A stretch of DNA of 31,610 bases from Capniomyces stellatus (GCA_001661515.1 LUVW01000004.1:811467-843076); one strand, 5' to 3'; numbered from the stretch's first letter, positions 1 to 10,306 are shown. The notes: generated from the sequence alone by a model not told the origin. A program made the numbers and translations.

Positions 1-1105
1 AAAAAAAAAAAAAAAAAAAAAAAAAAAAGCAACACCCAGCACTGGAGTGTTACTTCTTGTCACCACCATCCCCTTGCTGCCACCGTCAACCCACTCTTTT
101 TTTTTTCTTCTTTTCTTTTCACCACTACTTTTCTCGTGCAATATCTTGACTAATCTCCGCACATTCAGCAAATTTGTTATAAAGAAAAATCTCAAAACTT
201 GATTTTTTTACTTCTTTTTTTTTCTTGGTTAATTCTGGGAATTGAACTTGGAATACTAGCACATTTTAATCCAACAAAACATCCAATAACCATTCAACAT
301 TGTAGCTGCAAAAAAAAATATAAAAAAAGTCTATAAAGGAGCGTGGAGGGGGAAGAAGTGGGGCTTTTTTCTCATAAAACCAATTTCACAATCAAAAATT
401 TACATCCATAACTTCACTGTTATTTTTCTACATCAAACCATCAACATGAAAGTCAGCACCATCGTTCCATTGGCCCAAAAATGCTCACTAAAAGCTCAAA
501 ATCATTAGATTCGATTAATTTAGTTGAATAAAACTATGAAATAATGTCAAGTAAAAAAAATTTGGTGTTTTGGCGATGAGGGCTAATTACAGGTCTACAG
601 CAATATAATAGAGCTTTTTTTTTTGTTCATTTTATTTAAAGTTTTCATTAAACACAGCATTCGAATGGTAATTTGTGTTCTTTTTTTCTGGGGTTAAATC
701 GTGTGTAATTCTCCCTTCTCCCCTCCATCCATCTCCGTATTAAAAGTTGACATCACCAAATTAACTCGCTTTTAATGCAATGAGTAAAAAAAAATTAAAA
801 AAAGGCTAAAGTTAATTTCCAAATCTAGCTTTTATGCTTTTCTTTAATTATTAAATTTTGTAAACTTTTATTATCTACTCTTTTTTCTTATTCCAAACAC
901 TTTCACGAAGCTTTGGAGAAAAGGTCTTTACCGGTATAACCAAATATTTGGTATAAGCGTTAACGATTCAGTATACCCATATTGCCATTCGAGAAAACCG
1001 CAGCTTCCAAGCCGCAAATAAATAAATAAAAAGAAAAGAAAAGAAAGCATAAATTGGTAAATAATAGGCCAGTTGTTCGCCCGGAATTATAAAAACACCA
1101 GCTTA
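1..1105. other. 5' flanking region, A/T-rich, no supported gene
   Basis: The window opens with a run of 28 A residues, followed by many short A or T tracts. No long open frame is present. One gene-like start exists: a TATAAAG at about 335-341 is followed by an ATG at 446 that opens only 20 codons (MKVSTIVPLAQ..., stop at 506-508). This could be an upstream ORF in the leader of the LRR gene, or a decayed start of a secreted protein. Otherwise I see only promoter-like low-complexity sequence. Confidence 0.5.
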
Positions 1106-3248
1106 ATGATCCCGACAAAGAGTGCTAGTTACCAAGGAGACAAAACGCGGAATTCACTGTTGTTTGGTAGCGGCGAAGGCAGTTCCAACATGCAAATGGG
1201 CATGGAGGCAATTCAGTCATACCAAGACATGCCGGAAATGCGGGCTTCACAGGATAGCTTGAGAATCTGGAATGCAGAGGATAGATTCACAACTTTTAGA
1301 AGAAGCAACTCCAGCAGTGCAATGCAGAACAGAATCCATCAGTTTGAACAGGGTAGCAACCTGCCGCCTATACAACAAAATGCCACTATTCTGTTTCCAA
1401 GCTCGTTGCTAGAGGTACAAGCTTAATCACTATTCACAGCTTAGTTTTGTACTGATTTATGATTTTTGACGCTGTTGCGGAATAGCCTATTGCTAAAAAA
1501 AAAAAAAAAATTAGGAGAGGGTGAGGCTGCAATTATCTAACTTTAGGACTTGTAAATACTGTTTATAGTCGCCGCTTGGAGAAACTTTGGCAGGTAAGAG
1601 GACAAGGGATGTAGGCAGACTTTCTAAAGGCAATGTCAAGATTTCACGTAAACGACTGTTTTTCGATGACAAATCAGACGATCTAGACAGCCAGCAGGAA
1701 CTGTGCAAAGCGCAACAACATGCAGTGGCTTTGGGCACAGCAACGGATATTATCCGCGACAGCATTGAGAATGGAAACAATAAGGCAGACCTTGGGTACT
1801 TTTTCTTATTTTTCTTTTCTTAAACATTACAATTGATTTAGATTGGTTTGATCTGGTTTGATTTGATTTGCTGATACTCTTTGACAACCTGGCGAAACTA
1901 ACCCTTGATTTACTCGATCTTCGCTGCACAACCCCAAACTTAGTCTAAAAATACCATCAAATAAAATTATCCAGTCACTGAAAACTCACTCCTTTTTGTT
2001 TATTTAGCGATCTTGGGCTGAGATCATTGCCTGAAGAGATTTCTGGGCTTAAACATCTTGTGGTTTTGGAGCCATCGCGGTCACTCTCGACACATTTGCA
2101 ACTCCATTTAAACTCCAACAAACTCGCAACTTTTCCTCTAAACATTCTGCAGCTGACTAATCTGACAGTTTTGATTCTATGTAAGTTGTTTATTCCAACC
2201 CACAAAATGTATTTATTCTAGTATCTAATATTTGGCCGTGTCAAATCAGTAAAAATCAAAAATTTAATATTTAATAAAACCCCGTTTATTTTGTTTTAGC
2301 CAACAACAAGCTAAAAGAAATTCCACCAGAAATCGGCTGCTTGGACAATCTAGTCGAGCTTTCAGTTATCGGAAACGAGATTGTAAGTAGAATCATCCCC
2401 GCACTCACCCGCGCTCATACATAACACATACGCATACACCTTTTGGGGCACTATTGTGCGCGGGTTTTATTATTTATAAAAACGCATGCCTAATTAGTAA
2501 CATTGAACAAACATAGTTAGTGTTTTCTAGCCAATAACCGATTATACTTCAACATTGGTACTAACCAATAACAATACTGTAAAACTAGAAATATCTGCCA
2601 AGCGAAATCCTAAAGTGGAAAAAGCTGGAGCGACTGTTTGTGTTTCCTAACCCGCTCCTAAAAAGCCCAGCAGCAAGCAGAAACAAACATTCAGAAAACT
2701 CTCCTGAAAAATCAGGAAGTCGCACATTTAGAAGGATATCCGACCTCAACAGCAACATAGTATCAAACAGCCTCCAATACGAGCCAAACCCAGCTTTTCA
2801 GTACCCCCCATGCCAACTAATTGGCAAAATAAAACTGCCGTCGCTGTTTGACCTGGCATCAAGAGCTGCAAGCAAGGCTGGAGTCTCCAACCTCAACTTC
2901 AATCCCCGCCTTTGCTCACGCAGTGGCTACTACATTCCCTCTTTAACTTTGCCATCTGCCCCAAATTCCAACTACAAGCCTCTTGGGCTTAATTCTACAT
3001 TTAACCAGGGCCTAGCTCTCGATTCTGACGATTTGTTTGGCTGGGCTAAATTTGTTTTTGCCCCAGAAAATTCTGGACACTCCTGCACAATCTGCAATTC
3101 CCGCTTTCTCTTTCCCTCTGTATCTGTTTTGGTTTGGATTAAACCCCGTTGGCTTCCTAACAAGTCCGTTCCTTTTAAGTTTAGATTTTGCCAGCTAAGC
3201 TGCTTCCAATCCAAACAATGGCAATCCCGTCTGGCTTCTATGGCCTGA
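1106..3248 (+). CDS. Leucine-rich-repeat protein with C-terminal Cys motif, five exons
   Basis: Proposed join: 1106-1414, 1569-1795, 2008-2180, 2300-2382, 2589-3248 (483 aa). All phases match, and donors are GTACAA, GTACTT, GTAAGT, GTAAGT. The ATG at 1106 is the first in frame; the frame is also open 11 codons upstream, but without an ATG. The first ~175 residues are polar and unassigned. LRRs lie at about 177-285, with clear leucine-repeat consensus such as LRSLPEEISGLKHL, NNKLKEIPPEIGCLDNL and IKYLPSEILKWKKLERL. They extend across exon junctions, which supports the splicing. The C-terminal ~200 residues are Ser/Asn-rich and end in C430-X2-C433 and C465-X3-C469, which could bind zinc. Fungi have intracellular LRR proteins with a similar Cys-containing C-terminus and poorly known roles; I recognise the type, not a named orthologue. 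LRRs generally mediate protein binding. Confidence 0.8.
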
Positions 3249-4021
3249 TCTCTTTTACTCTTTCTTTGCTTTTATTAGCTAGCTTTAATCTATTCGCTGT
3301 ATTTTTACCTTTTTATTATCTTTTTTCCGCTCTTTTTTTTTATCGTGTCAATTTAATTTATCATTGATCTTGTCAACTTTGCCCAATTTTAGTCTTGTAT
3401 TTATACTTGACAACTCTATTTTACTTCCTTTCAATATCTTTATTCTGCCAGAATAAGTTATAAACTCATTTCGTTTCTGCTCTACATTTTTTGACACATT
3501 ATTTGGACTTGTTGGCATTCATTGAATGGGATTCTCTATTATACTTAATGGCATCTATTTGAAACTCACATAATTACACATATATCCTGTTAGTTGCCGA
3601 TTATTCTGGCTAATGTATGCTCCAACCTGTTCGGTCGTATTCCTCAATCAAAATCATGTCTATATACCCACAAATACCCTCTTTATTTACTCTAGGATCT
3701 ACCCTTTCTTCTTTACTTGTATTAACCAAAATATTTATAAGCCCCGGCTCAAAACTGCTTGCATTTATCATCTTTTATTTGTAAATAGACTATTTATCCT
3801 CTGGTTAACATATCACCGACTTTAACTCGACCTTTATATACCCAAGAGTATCTCTAAATCGCACCGCTTATTATACACCTTCATTTAATTATACACCTTT
3901 CAATTATTTTTTATTAAATTATACACTTCTAATTATATACCTTCATTTAATTATACACCTACTTTTAATTATTTTTGCACCATCAATTATTTACTAGCAG
4001 TTAATCTATACTTTCTACTGA
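3249..4021. other. Pyrimidine-rich 3' flanking region
   Basis: The stretch after the LRR stop codon is T/C-rich on the plus strand. It contains a 70-codon ATG frame (3613-3825) with no recognisable features, probably chance in a strand poor in A-containing stops. The tail of the region carries the degenerate AT repeat listed separately. I see no supported gene. Confidence 0.5.
3866..3985. repeat. Degenerate tandem repeat (ATTATACACCT-like)
   Basis: The words AATTATACACCT, AATTATACACTT and AATTATATACCTTC recur about five times with irregular spacers of TTTAATT/TTTTATT type. It looks like a decayed minisatellite in the intergenic region downstream of the LRR gene. No coding potential or known regulatory motif is apparent. 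Confidence 0.6.
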
Positions 4022-4553
4022 CTACCATCTTCTTATATTTGAGACTAATTTATAAACACCGGACACAGAATCAGCAGATCGAGGAGCGGTGGAGGAATAC
4101 ACGTTCAACCATTCTTTAGCCGAATTTGCCTCGTTTTCATAGCTCACTTGTACTATGGCATCTGGCTTCTTTTGCTCAATGTTTAGCATTCCCTTCAAGA
4201 AAAGCAGGACAAAAATAACTTGTGGTACTGATTGCCTCAAAGATAATCAGGTAGAAATGGTACACAGAACACCAATTAAACAGAAATGTATTTCCAGCAA
4301 GGCTGGTTATAACAACAAAGGCGGCTCCAACGGCTATAATACATACATGTATTCTTTGAAAAAATACACAGTGCCTTTAGCACAACCAAACCAATACCTA
4401 GCTATCAACCAAAAGCTCAGCGAACAGACATTGACTAATAATCACACTAATCTATACCTTCCACAACCTGTGCTAACCAGTTTTAAATCCCAGCATCGTG
4501 GTTTAAGAAGGGTAAAGGGGTACTCCAACATCAAATCATGCTATTTTATTTAG
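4022..4553. other. Region with opposing weak ORFs, orientation unresolved
   Basis: On the plus strand an ATG at 4155 opens 132 codons to 4553 (N-term MASGFFCSMFSIPFKKS; Asn/Tyr/Lys-rich middle). On the minus strand an open frame from 4240 to 4022 encodes 72 codons, with its first ATG at about residue 18. Its composition is more balanced and acidic (for example VSYENEANSAKEWLNVY), as in a real terminal exon. The two overlap at 4155-4240. I recognise neither. Either may be real, or the locus may be a decayed gene. Confidence 0.3.
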
Positions 4554-4784
4554 TTGCAAAGTGTTTTTCATTTCTACTTTTCTAGCCGCTCCAATTGGCT
4601 TGCAAAACCCTTTTATACGCTTTCCACTGCCCTCCATTTCATGCATGGATCAAAACCAAGCATAGTTATAAGATAATTACTGTTACATCTGTGACTTATT
4701 TTCTTTTAGTAATTATGGTAATAGTAATAGTAATTTCAATAGTGTTGATATTAATTAGCATTAAAGCGTTTCCGTGTTAGGTTT

Positions 4785-4819
<35 letters not shown>

Positions 4820-5347
4820 AAAAAAAACTCGATCATGTAATAAAACTAATCTGGAACTTTGGTGTGCATAAACGTTGTTTGGTGGCACTTGTTCAACATG
4901 ACCAATTAAAAAAAAAGCTCAATAAGAGAGAGAAAAATGACAGCCATTCAGCCATTAATATCTGCTAAAATTCCAAACTTATCGGTGCAACCCAAATCCA
5001 TTAAACTCGAACATACCAATTATAAATGAACAAAATCGGAGTTTCTATCAGTGCAAAATTGCCTTGCTGGAAGAGGATATGCTACAGCTACCCTTAATTA
5101 TGGTGTCGATTTCTTGTTTACATTATCGACATTAACCAAATCTTGTAAAAGCCCTAGGTTTTATTTCATTTTGCTTTGTCCCTTCTGTTTTAATTCCCTC
5201 ACAAACCTTTCAGTTCCAAGTTTTATTTTCAGCTTCATTTTCAGTTTTGTTTAAACGACAGAGTTCTCAAGTTTAGTACAAATCAGAGCAACGCTATACG
5301 TATACATACATACTTGTAAACATATTTATGAATAGCACGTTTTAACG
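4554..5347. other. Intergenic region with long A tract
   Basis: The main landmark is an A tract at about 4789-4827 (roughly 29 A, one G, then more A). The rest is AT-rich with no supported coding. A palindromic ATACGTAT lies about 50 nt upstream of the secreted protein A start, in its presumed promoter. The short ATG-less frames here have no features. Confidence 0.4.
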
Positions 5348-6022
5348 ATGCATTTCAGCATGAGTTTCATTTTATTTTTAACCGTTGTTACTCTAGGATT
5401 ATGCCGCGTTAGTGGTTTGGATTCAAGAGTAATCAAAAAATGTATCAACGAAAAGTGTGTAAAGCCAGCCAATCCAAGCAAAACGACCGCCAGTGAAGGC
5501 AACAAAAGCAAACTTTCTCAACTAGATACAAGCAGATATTTCCAAGAATTCGATTGCATTTTGGAATGCAACAGAGCAAAGACCTCAGACGTCAATGAGT
5601 ATAGAGCGTTTTACTCTGATTGCAAAAGCCTGGATAAGAGTGAAAACGAGGATTGCAGACAGAGGGTGATCAAACAAGCACTAATAGCTGCTAAAGCATA
5701 CCACGACATTAGCCCTAAAAGTTACACCAACAAAACGGATAAAATGGATAAAGCGGAGATGACGGGCGATAAAACTGCAATGGTGCTAGCTAAAGTGAAT
5801 ATCGCCAAGAGATCCGATGTTGAGGATATCGAGAAGGTAGAGGATCTGGGAAAAGATGGCTATGTCGAGATTATAGATGGCCCAGAAGACAAAGCAAGAA
5901 ACAGGGAAATATCCAAAAATAAGCATGCTACTGAGCCTAACCTAGGTTCTGGTGTTAAACCAGGCTTAAAGTTAAATCCAAATCTTAAGTCAGGCTCAGG
6001 TTTGGGCTCTGGCCCAAAGTAA
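5348..6022 (+). CDS. Small secreted six-cysteine protein A
   Basis: Single-exon 224-aa protein starting at the ATG at 5348. Residues 1-23 form a signal peptide (hydrophobic core FILFLTVVTLGL). The mature N-terminal domain has six cysteines: C32, C37, C70, C74, C92 and C103, giving CX4C-X32-CX3C-X17-C-X10-C. An even count in an exported protein suggests three disulfides (inference). Exactly the same spacing recurs in the protein encoded at 9456-9085. After about residue 120 the chain has no cysteines and is Lys/Asp/Glu-rich. It has a possible Kex2-type KR dibasic site near residue 154 and ends in a Gly/Ser/Lys/Pro tail with GSG-type repeats. I do not recognise a known family. An extracellular effector, host-surface or protease-inhibitor-like role is conceivable but not shown. 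Confidence 0.75.
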   Translation: MHFSMSFILFLTVVTLGLCRVSGLDSRVIKKCINEKCVKPANPSKTTASEGNKSKLSQLDTSRYFQEFDCILECNRAKTSDVNEYRAFYSDCKSLDKSENEDCRQRVIKQALIAAKAYHDISPKSYTNKTDKMDKAEMTGDKTAMVLAKVNIAKRSDVEDIEKVEDLGKDGYVEIIDGPEDKARNREISKNKHATEPNLGSGVKPGLKLNPNLKSGSGLGSGPK

Positions 6023-6256
6023 AGCGCTGTGGGTCATTTTTATTGGTGTAGAGCTACATAGTAATAAGTTGCGGTAGTATATCCGGCACCTCAAAGCTCG
6101 GTTACTGAGGCTGAGTCCGAGTTGTAGAAATGGCGGTTTATGCAAATTAAGAACCTCTATCCGTTATTTTCTTTTATTGATATTAAAAAGAGTTAATAAT
6201 TACTTTAGCTAAAAAAGCAGATCATCATTTGTGTAGAGTGAAGCATAAAAATAATT

Positions 6257-6330
6257 TGCTCTGTACAGGGGTCGAACCTGTGACCTTGGCGTTATTAGCA
6301 CCACGCTCTAACCAACTGAGCTAACAGAGC
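6257..6330 (-). tRNA. tRNA-Ile (anticodon AAU)
   Basis: Read on the minus strand, a complete 74-nt cloverleaf is visible. The acceptor stem GCTCTGT pairs with ACAGAGC and is followed by discriminator A. The D arm contains the A-box-like TTAGCTCAGTTGG. The anticodon loop CTAATAA gives AAU, and the T arm is ACAGG-TTCGACC-CCTGT (B box). No intron is present and CCA is not encoded, as usual for eukaryotic tRNA genes. A TTTTT run just downstream on the minus strand (plus 6247-6251 region) would serve as the Pol III terminator. Confidence 0.95.
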
Positions 6331-6400
6331 CGGTTAAAATTTTTTGACTTCACAGGCCCAACTTCAATGAATGCGCCACAGCCGTCGATATTGTCGTATG

Positions 6401-6468
6401 AAAAACCACGTAGTATAAACACTAACTGAGTAATCTATGAGTCGAGGGTTCCGCCCCTCGTGGTTTTT
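6401..6468. other. Structured inverted-repeat element next to the tRNA gene
   Basis: A perfect 10-bp inverted repeat, AAAAACCACG (6401-6410) and CGTGGTTTTT (6459-6468), encloses a smaller hairpin CGAGGG-TTCCGC-CCCTCG (6443-6460) that overlaps the right arm. The left side has a weak TAGT/ACTA hairpin. The shape recalls a tRNA acceptor stem plus T arm, and T5 runs exist at either end depending on strand. However, the A box, B box and anticodon arm are not convincing. It may be a decayed tRNA, a small Pol III RNA, or a chance structure. Confidence 0.4.
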
Positions 6469-7346
6469 AACCAATCCATTGTAAACACGTAATATATAGT
6501 AAACACATATTGTTATATCAGTATAGGAAAGCAAGTAGAATTTGTTTGTATAAAGGAGCAGCCGAGGAACCAAAAGGGAGGGAGTATCAGCTAGTTTAGT
6601 ATAATATCGTATCAGAAAGTATCATACAGTATCATATTATATAGTTTGGTCAGGTTTTACTGTATATGTATTCTAGGAAAAAGATGGCACAAGTATGTTT
6701 AATAGGATATTTGATATCTTGATAGTTGTTTCTATTTTAGTCTAAGCATTTACTGCTCATTAAGAATCCGTAGAAAGGAATAATAATTACTCTTGTCTGG
6801 TCTGCAGGAAATAAACGCGACATTTCTGTCTGTTATTTTTTTTTTTGTCCGTTATTTTTTTAGAAAAAAACTTTCCCATTGGCATTAAATGGGCTAGTTT
6901 TATTGGACTCGGGATCTACATTTAACGTTATTACACAAACTAAACTTGCTGAAACCAAATGTAGGCTTTTAACGCTACTAGGTTACTTATTTAAAATGCA
7001 AATTATTAATAAAAATCCAATTAGTAGGGAATAGTTTGCTGTTGACGTTCGTTGTTATTAATGAAACGAGCGGAACAAATAGCAATAGCAAAAGTTGCTT
7101 TATTTCCACCAAATTGAATTGTGTTTGGTCTAGGCCCGACAAATGAACTAAAATTAAAACGATCTTTTATACTCTGCTTTTAAAGGTTATACTCGGTGCT
7201 TTTACAATCAGTTTCGTAATAGGTTTTATACATTTATTTTCATTTCTTTTTATATACAACATACACCTATAAATCATTACTACTACATTTCACAGCAAGG
7301 CAGTCAACTCGTAAACAGAGCAAACCACCCATTTTAAACGACTAAA
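6469..7346. other. Intergenic, AT-rich, no supported gene
   Basis: At about 6583-6650 the word GTATCA is repeated several times (AGTATCAG, CGTATCAG, AGTATCAT, AGTATCAT). The remainder is plain AT-rich sequence leading into the promoter of the lipid phosphatase gene. I found no coding frame longer than about 60 codons with believable features. Confidence 0.4.
7268..7273 (+). promoter_or_regulatory. Possible TATA box of the PAP2 gene
   Basis: TATAAA lies about 75 nt upstream of the ATG at 7347, a usual distance for a fungal TATA element. It is a motif match only, in an AT-rich background. Confidence 0.35.
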
Positions 7347-8666
7347 ATGGATTTCATCAACAGGGCAAAAATGCAAATCGGCCGTCCCAAAATTAGCCTG
7401 AACCAGAGGTTCTACGACTTGCTAAATGTAACTACCCTGTTTCTGTCGATATCAGTTGTAGCTGCAGTGCTTCCGGGCAAACAAAGACTGTTTTCGCTAA
7501 CAGATTCTAGACTAGCATACCCTTATACAAAGCCTGAAGACCAAATAATCACGAATGGAATGCTCGGCTTTATTTCGTTTATCGTGCCGCTACTTACAAT
7601 AGTACTTGTGTCGGTTCGTAAAAGCAACAGTGGTGACCTATACAACGGCACAGTGGGTACTGGAACACAACACATATACATATACATATACATATAAGTA
7701 TAAATATAAAAGGAATTTACATGCTTGTAACTTGGCAAATAACTAGCAAGTGAAACCAAGGAAAATCGAGTCAACTTCTAACTCTGCCTGGTTTGATTTA
7801 TATTTGTAAACATTAGCGCTTGTTATTCTCCAGCTGAACACTAACCTATTCACACTGGTTATGAAGGTATTTGATAAGCCCGCCACCAACTTGTAGAGCA
7901 AAGTCGGTTATATATACATATGTATATATTGTATAGCACTGTTTGATCCTATTTTATTTAATCTTGGTGCTTTTTTTGTTTTGTTAGAACATTGTTGGTA
8001 GACCCAGACCTGACCTACTATCGCGCTGTTTCCCTGAAGTTGTTAATCGAAAAATACCTACAAGCTCAGAGAAAATATTGCACGATAGCTCAATCTGTAC
8101 ACAGACCAACACAAGTATTGTTGACGAAGGATTTAAAAGCTTCCCGTCAGGCCACTCGTCGGGTAAGATACATAATCGGTTACCCTGACTGAACTTCCGA
8201 GCTCTGAGCCTTTAGTAGCAAAGGAGACTAACAGCATTTTGACAAATAAATATCTTACTTAGCCTCATTTGCAGGGTTGGTTTTTATGTCGCTCTACCTG
8301 TCTTACCACCTTGGGTTCAAAATAACTCACGGGATTACATATAGACAGACAGTTGTACTATTACCAATACTTCTTGCAATCGCAGTTGCTACCTCGCGAA
8401 CCATTGACTACTGGCACCACTGGGAAGATGTTTTAGCTGGCTCGATTATTGGGATCATCTTTGGATACCTAGGCTACACCAATCATTATAAAGTGCTCAG
8501 CAAGAGCGAGCCCGGCAGCCCAAACAACAGATCATATACTACCCTTGAAGATAATTACAACTCTCAAAACGACGCCGCTTACTCTGCTCAACCCAATCTT
8601 TTTGAAATGGCCGACTCCGAAAGCTGCGGCCTCAACGACACTCGGATTGAAATCAACAATCCTTAA
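7347..8666 (+). CDS. PAP2-family lipid phosphate phosphatase, four exons
   Basis: Proposed join 7347-7656, 7817-7866, 7988-8162, 8275-8666 (308 aa). It is a membrane phosphatase of the Dpp1/Lpp1 class, which in fungi dephosphorylates diacylglycerol pyrophosphate, phosphatidate and related lipids at vacuole or Golgi membranes. All three catalytic signatures appear only after splicing: KX6RP at K120-P128 (within the GRPRPDLL stretch), PSGH at 173-176 with H176, and SRX5HX3D at S219-D230 ([12 protein letters not shown]). About six membrane segments are visible. The tail after ~245 is polar and Ser/Asn-rich. The 50-nt exon 2 supplies the helix before signature 1; an alternative acceptor at 7834 would shorten it by 17 nt but needs a poorer GTGGGT donor. 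Intron 1 holds a TATACA microsatellite and intron 2 a perfect AT palindrome. The exact substrate cannot be told from sequence. Confidence 0.88.
7670..7697. repeat. TATACA microsatellite in PAP2 intron 1
   Basis: CATATA/TATACA units are repeated about four times just downstream of the proposed donor at 7657. Unspliced, it would encode an IYIYIYI tail, which is why the unspliced exon 1 frame looks artificially extended. Confidence 0.8.
7910..7929. repeat. 20-bp perfect AT palindrome in PAP2 intron 2
   Basis: The intron contains a self-complementary 20-mer centred on CATATG (7917-7922), with seven alternating A/T base pairs on each side. It could extrude as a hairpin in RNA or DNA. In an AT-rich intron it may have no function. 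Confidence 0.8.
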
Positions 8667-9084
8667 TACTTCCAACTTTTACTTGCGTATTCATCCATTC
8701 TTTATTTTTCAATGTATCAAGCTCATATCTTGAAATGGAAACACCGGGACACCAACCGTTTTGCCGTACATTTCCCGACCTTTAGTACGAAAGAACGTTT
8801 ATTATATTATTTTATTTAACACAACAAGAACAAAAAAAGAAAAACAAATCTCAGAAAAGAAAAAAAACAAAAAAAGTTCACGGTCTGACTAATACTTTAA
8901 TATGAGCTGCGACCATGTATTGCAATCATCGAGCTACAATCTATAAAACGATACAATTACAAAGCACGTGATGGGTTCCAGAAGCCTTCTTTAAACCAGC
9001 ATAGCTTCTGCCTTTAAGATATTGCTGTAAACTATCGATCTTTTATTATATATAGTAAACTGGCACGAAGAATGCTTGGGCGTG
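8667..9084. other. Convergent intergenic region
   Basis: The region lies between the plus-strand PAP2 gene and the minus-strand six-cysteine gene B, so it should carry both 3' ends. It has A-rich tracts at 8817-8880 and no credible coding frame. Confidence 0.5.
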
Positions 9085-9456
9085 CTAGAGCTCAAAAGTT
9101 TCAAATTTGCCATGGTCTCTGTTGTACGAACTGAGCACTTGATCCACTACAACATCTCTACACATAATGTCCCTTGCAGCGTCTTTATTTCTACAGTTTA
9201 CAAAGCTCTGCTCATCACTAATTTCAGTTTCGTATTCACTAGCACTGCAGTTTATAATGCAGTGGAATAAATAACGATAGTTCTTTGAATTGATCCATGT
9301 GTTTTCAGCATTTTCCTCTGAATCAGCACTCACTTCATCAAGATAGTTGACTATTGGGCACTTTTCGCTAATACAGAGCTCGATAGCCAAGCTGTCCTTT
9401 GCACCCGCTGCTGCCAGCTTACAAATTGCCAATATACCAAGATGGAGATAATTCAT
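9085..9456 (-). CDS. Small secreted six-cysteine protein B
   Basis: Single-exon 123-aa protein from the ATG at 9456. A signal peptide occupies about residues 1-19 (hydrophobic LGILAICKLAAAG). Six cysteines lie at C28, C33, C66, C70, C88 and C99, a CX4C-X32-CX3C-X17-C-X10-C pattern identical in every spacing to protein A at 5348-6022. All are offset by four residues, so even the distance from the start is nearly kept. Shared residues include the C-I-x-E-K-C start, an aromatic YR/RY stretch before CX3C, and CR-x-x-V-x-x-Q-x-L at the end. B lacks the long charged tail of A and stops about 24 residues after the last cysteine. A TATAAATA lies about 100 nt upstream. The family is not one I can name; the function is unknown and presumably extracellular. 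Confidence 0.75.
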   Translation of the reverse strand: MNYLHLGILAICKLAAAGAKDSLAIELCISEKCPIVNYLDEVSADSEENAENTWINSKNYRYLFHCIINCSASEYETEISDEQSFVNCRNKDAARDIMCRDVVVDQVLSSYNRDHGKFETFEL

Positions 9457-9556
9457 CTTTAATCAAGTCGTCAGCTAAAAGTGTACGTTAACTAAGCTCT
9501 TTGCTTTTGTATTAGATAGGTAGATATGATGTTTGCCAACGGGGCATCTTGATAAC

Positions 9557-9564
9557 TATTTATA
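9557..9564 (-). promoter_or_regulatory. Possible TATA box of six-cysteine gene B
   Basis: On the minus strand TATAAATA occurs about 100 nt upstream of the ATG at 9456. The match is good, but the background is AT-rich. Confidence 0.4.
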
Positions 9565-10202
9565 CAAACGCACAGAGTTTGGGTGTTCTAGTAATGCTCT
9601 ATTTATTACTTTGATGGCGGCGCTTTAGCCTGTATAACATATATAAACACAAACTTTCTGATGCTCATGCCAACTATACTATGAACAAAGTCGGTTTGTC
9701 ATTATCTAACTCCAGTGGATTTTCAGTAAACTTAAACAATAGGCGCACAAACAAGTATTGGCGATCTAAGATTCACATCATCAAGTTTGCGACTTTTAAT
9801 GTTTACTGGACAATCTCGATCAAAAGCGTCACAAAAACAACCCAAGTAATTTCACAACTTTAACTGATGCGATGCAACCTCCAGTGCAAACATAAACATA
9901 TATGCGTGTGTATTGTCAATACTTGAAATAAACATTAGTATGATCGATCGGCCGTATTTTTTTGTGTTTCTGTTATAAGCATCTTTGTATACTCGGGAGG
10001 TTTTTTTTTTAAACAAACAGCATATTTATGCGTACAAATAAATCAAACTTCTAGTGTATGGCTAAACTATTGCATCATAAACAATATCTGGAAAATAACA
10101 AAAGCTGTAAAAACGTACATATATAAATAAAGTATAGAAAGCCTCGTATGTTATTCTAAACACACTCAACTATATAAACTCTACAAACACACACCTTTCA
10201 TG
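9565..10202. other. Intergenic, no supported gene
   Basis: A 60-codon ATG frame at 9681-9863 follows a TATATAAA-like stretch, but its product has no recognisable feature and no sign of continuation. The remainder is AT-rich and should contain the 3' region of the protease gene. Confidence 0.4.
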
Positions 10203-10267
10203 TTAATCATCATTACCATCACCATCACCATCACCATCATCATCATCATCATCATCATTACCATCAC

Positions 10268-10306
<39 letters not shown>

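Noticed and set aside
4789..4827. Long A tract as the scar of a retrotransposed element
   Set aside because: No target-site duplication or element-derived sequence could be seen beside it; it is one of several A runs in this AT-rich DNA.
6364..6573. Minus-strand 69-codon frame over the inverted-repeat element
   Set aside because: It translates a structured non-coding element and AT-rich flank; no feature supports a protein.
9681..9863. 60-codon ATG frame after a TATATAAA-like stretch
   Set aside because: Short, with no motif, signal peptide or splice continuation; kept only as a note in the intergenic entry.
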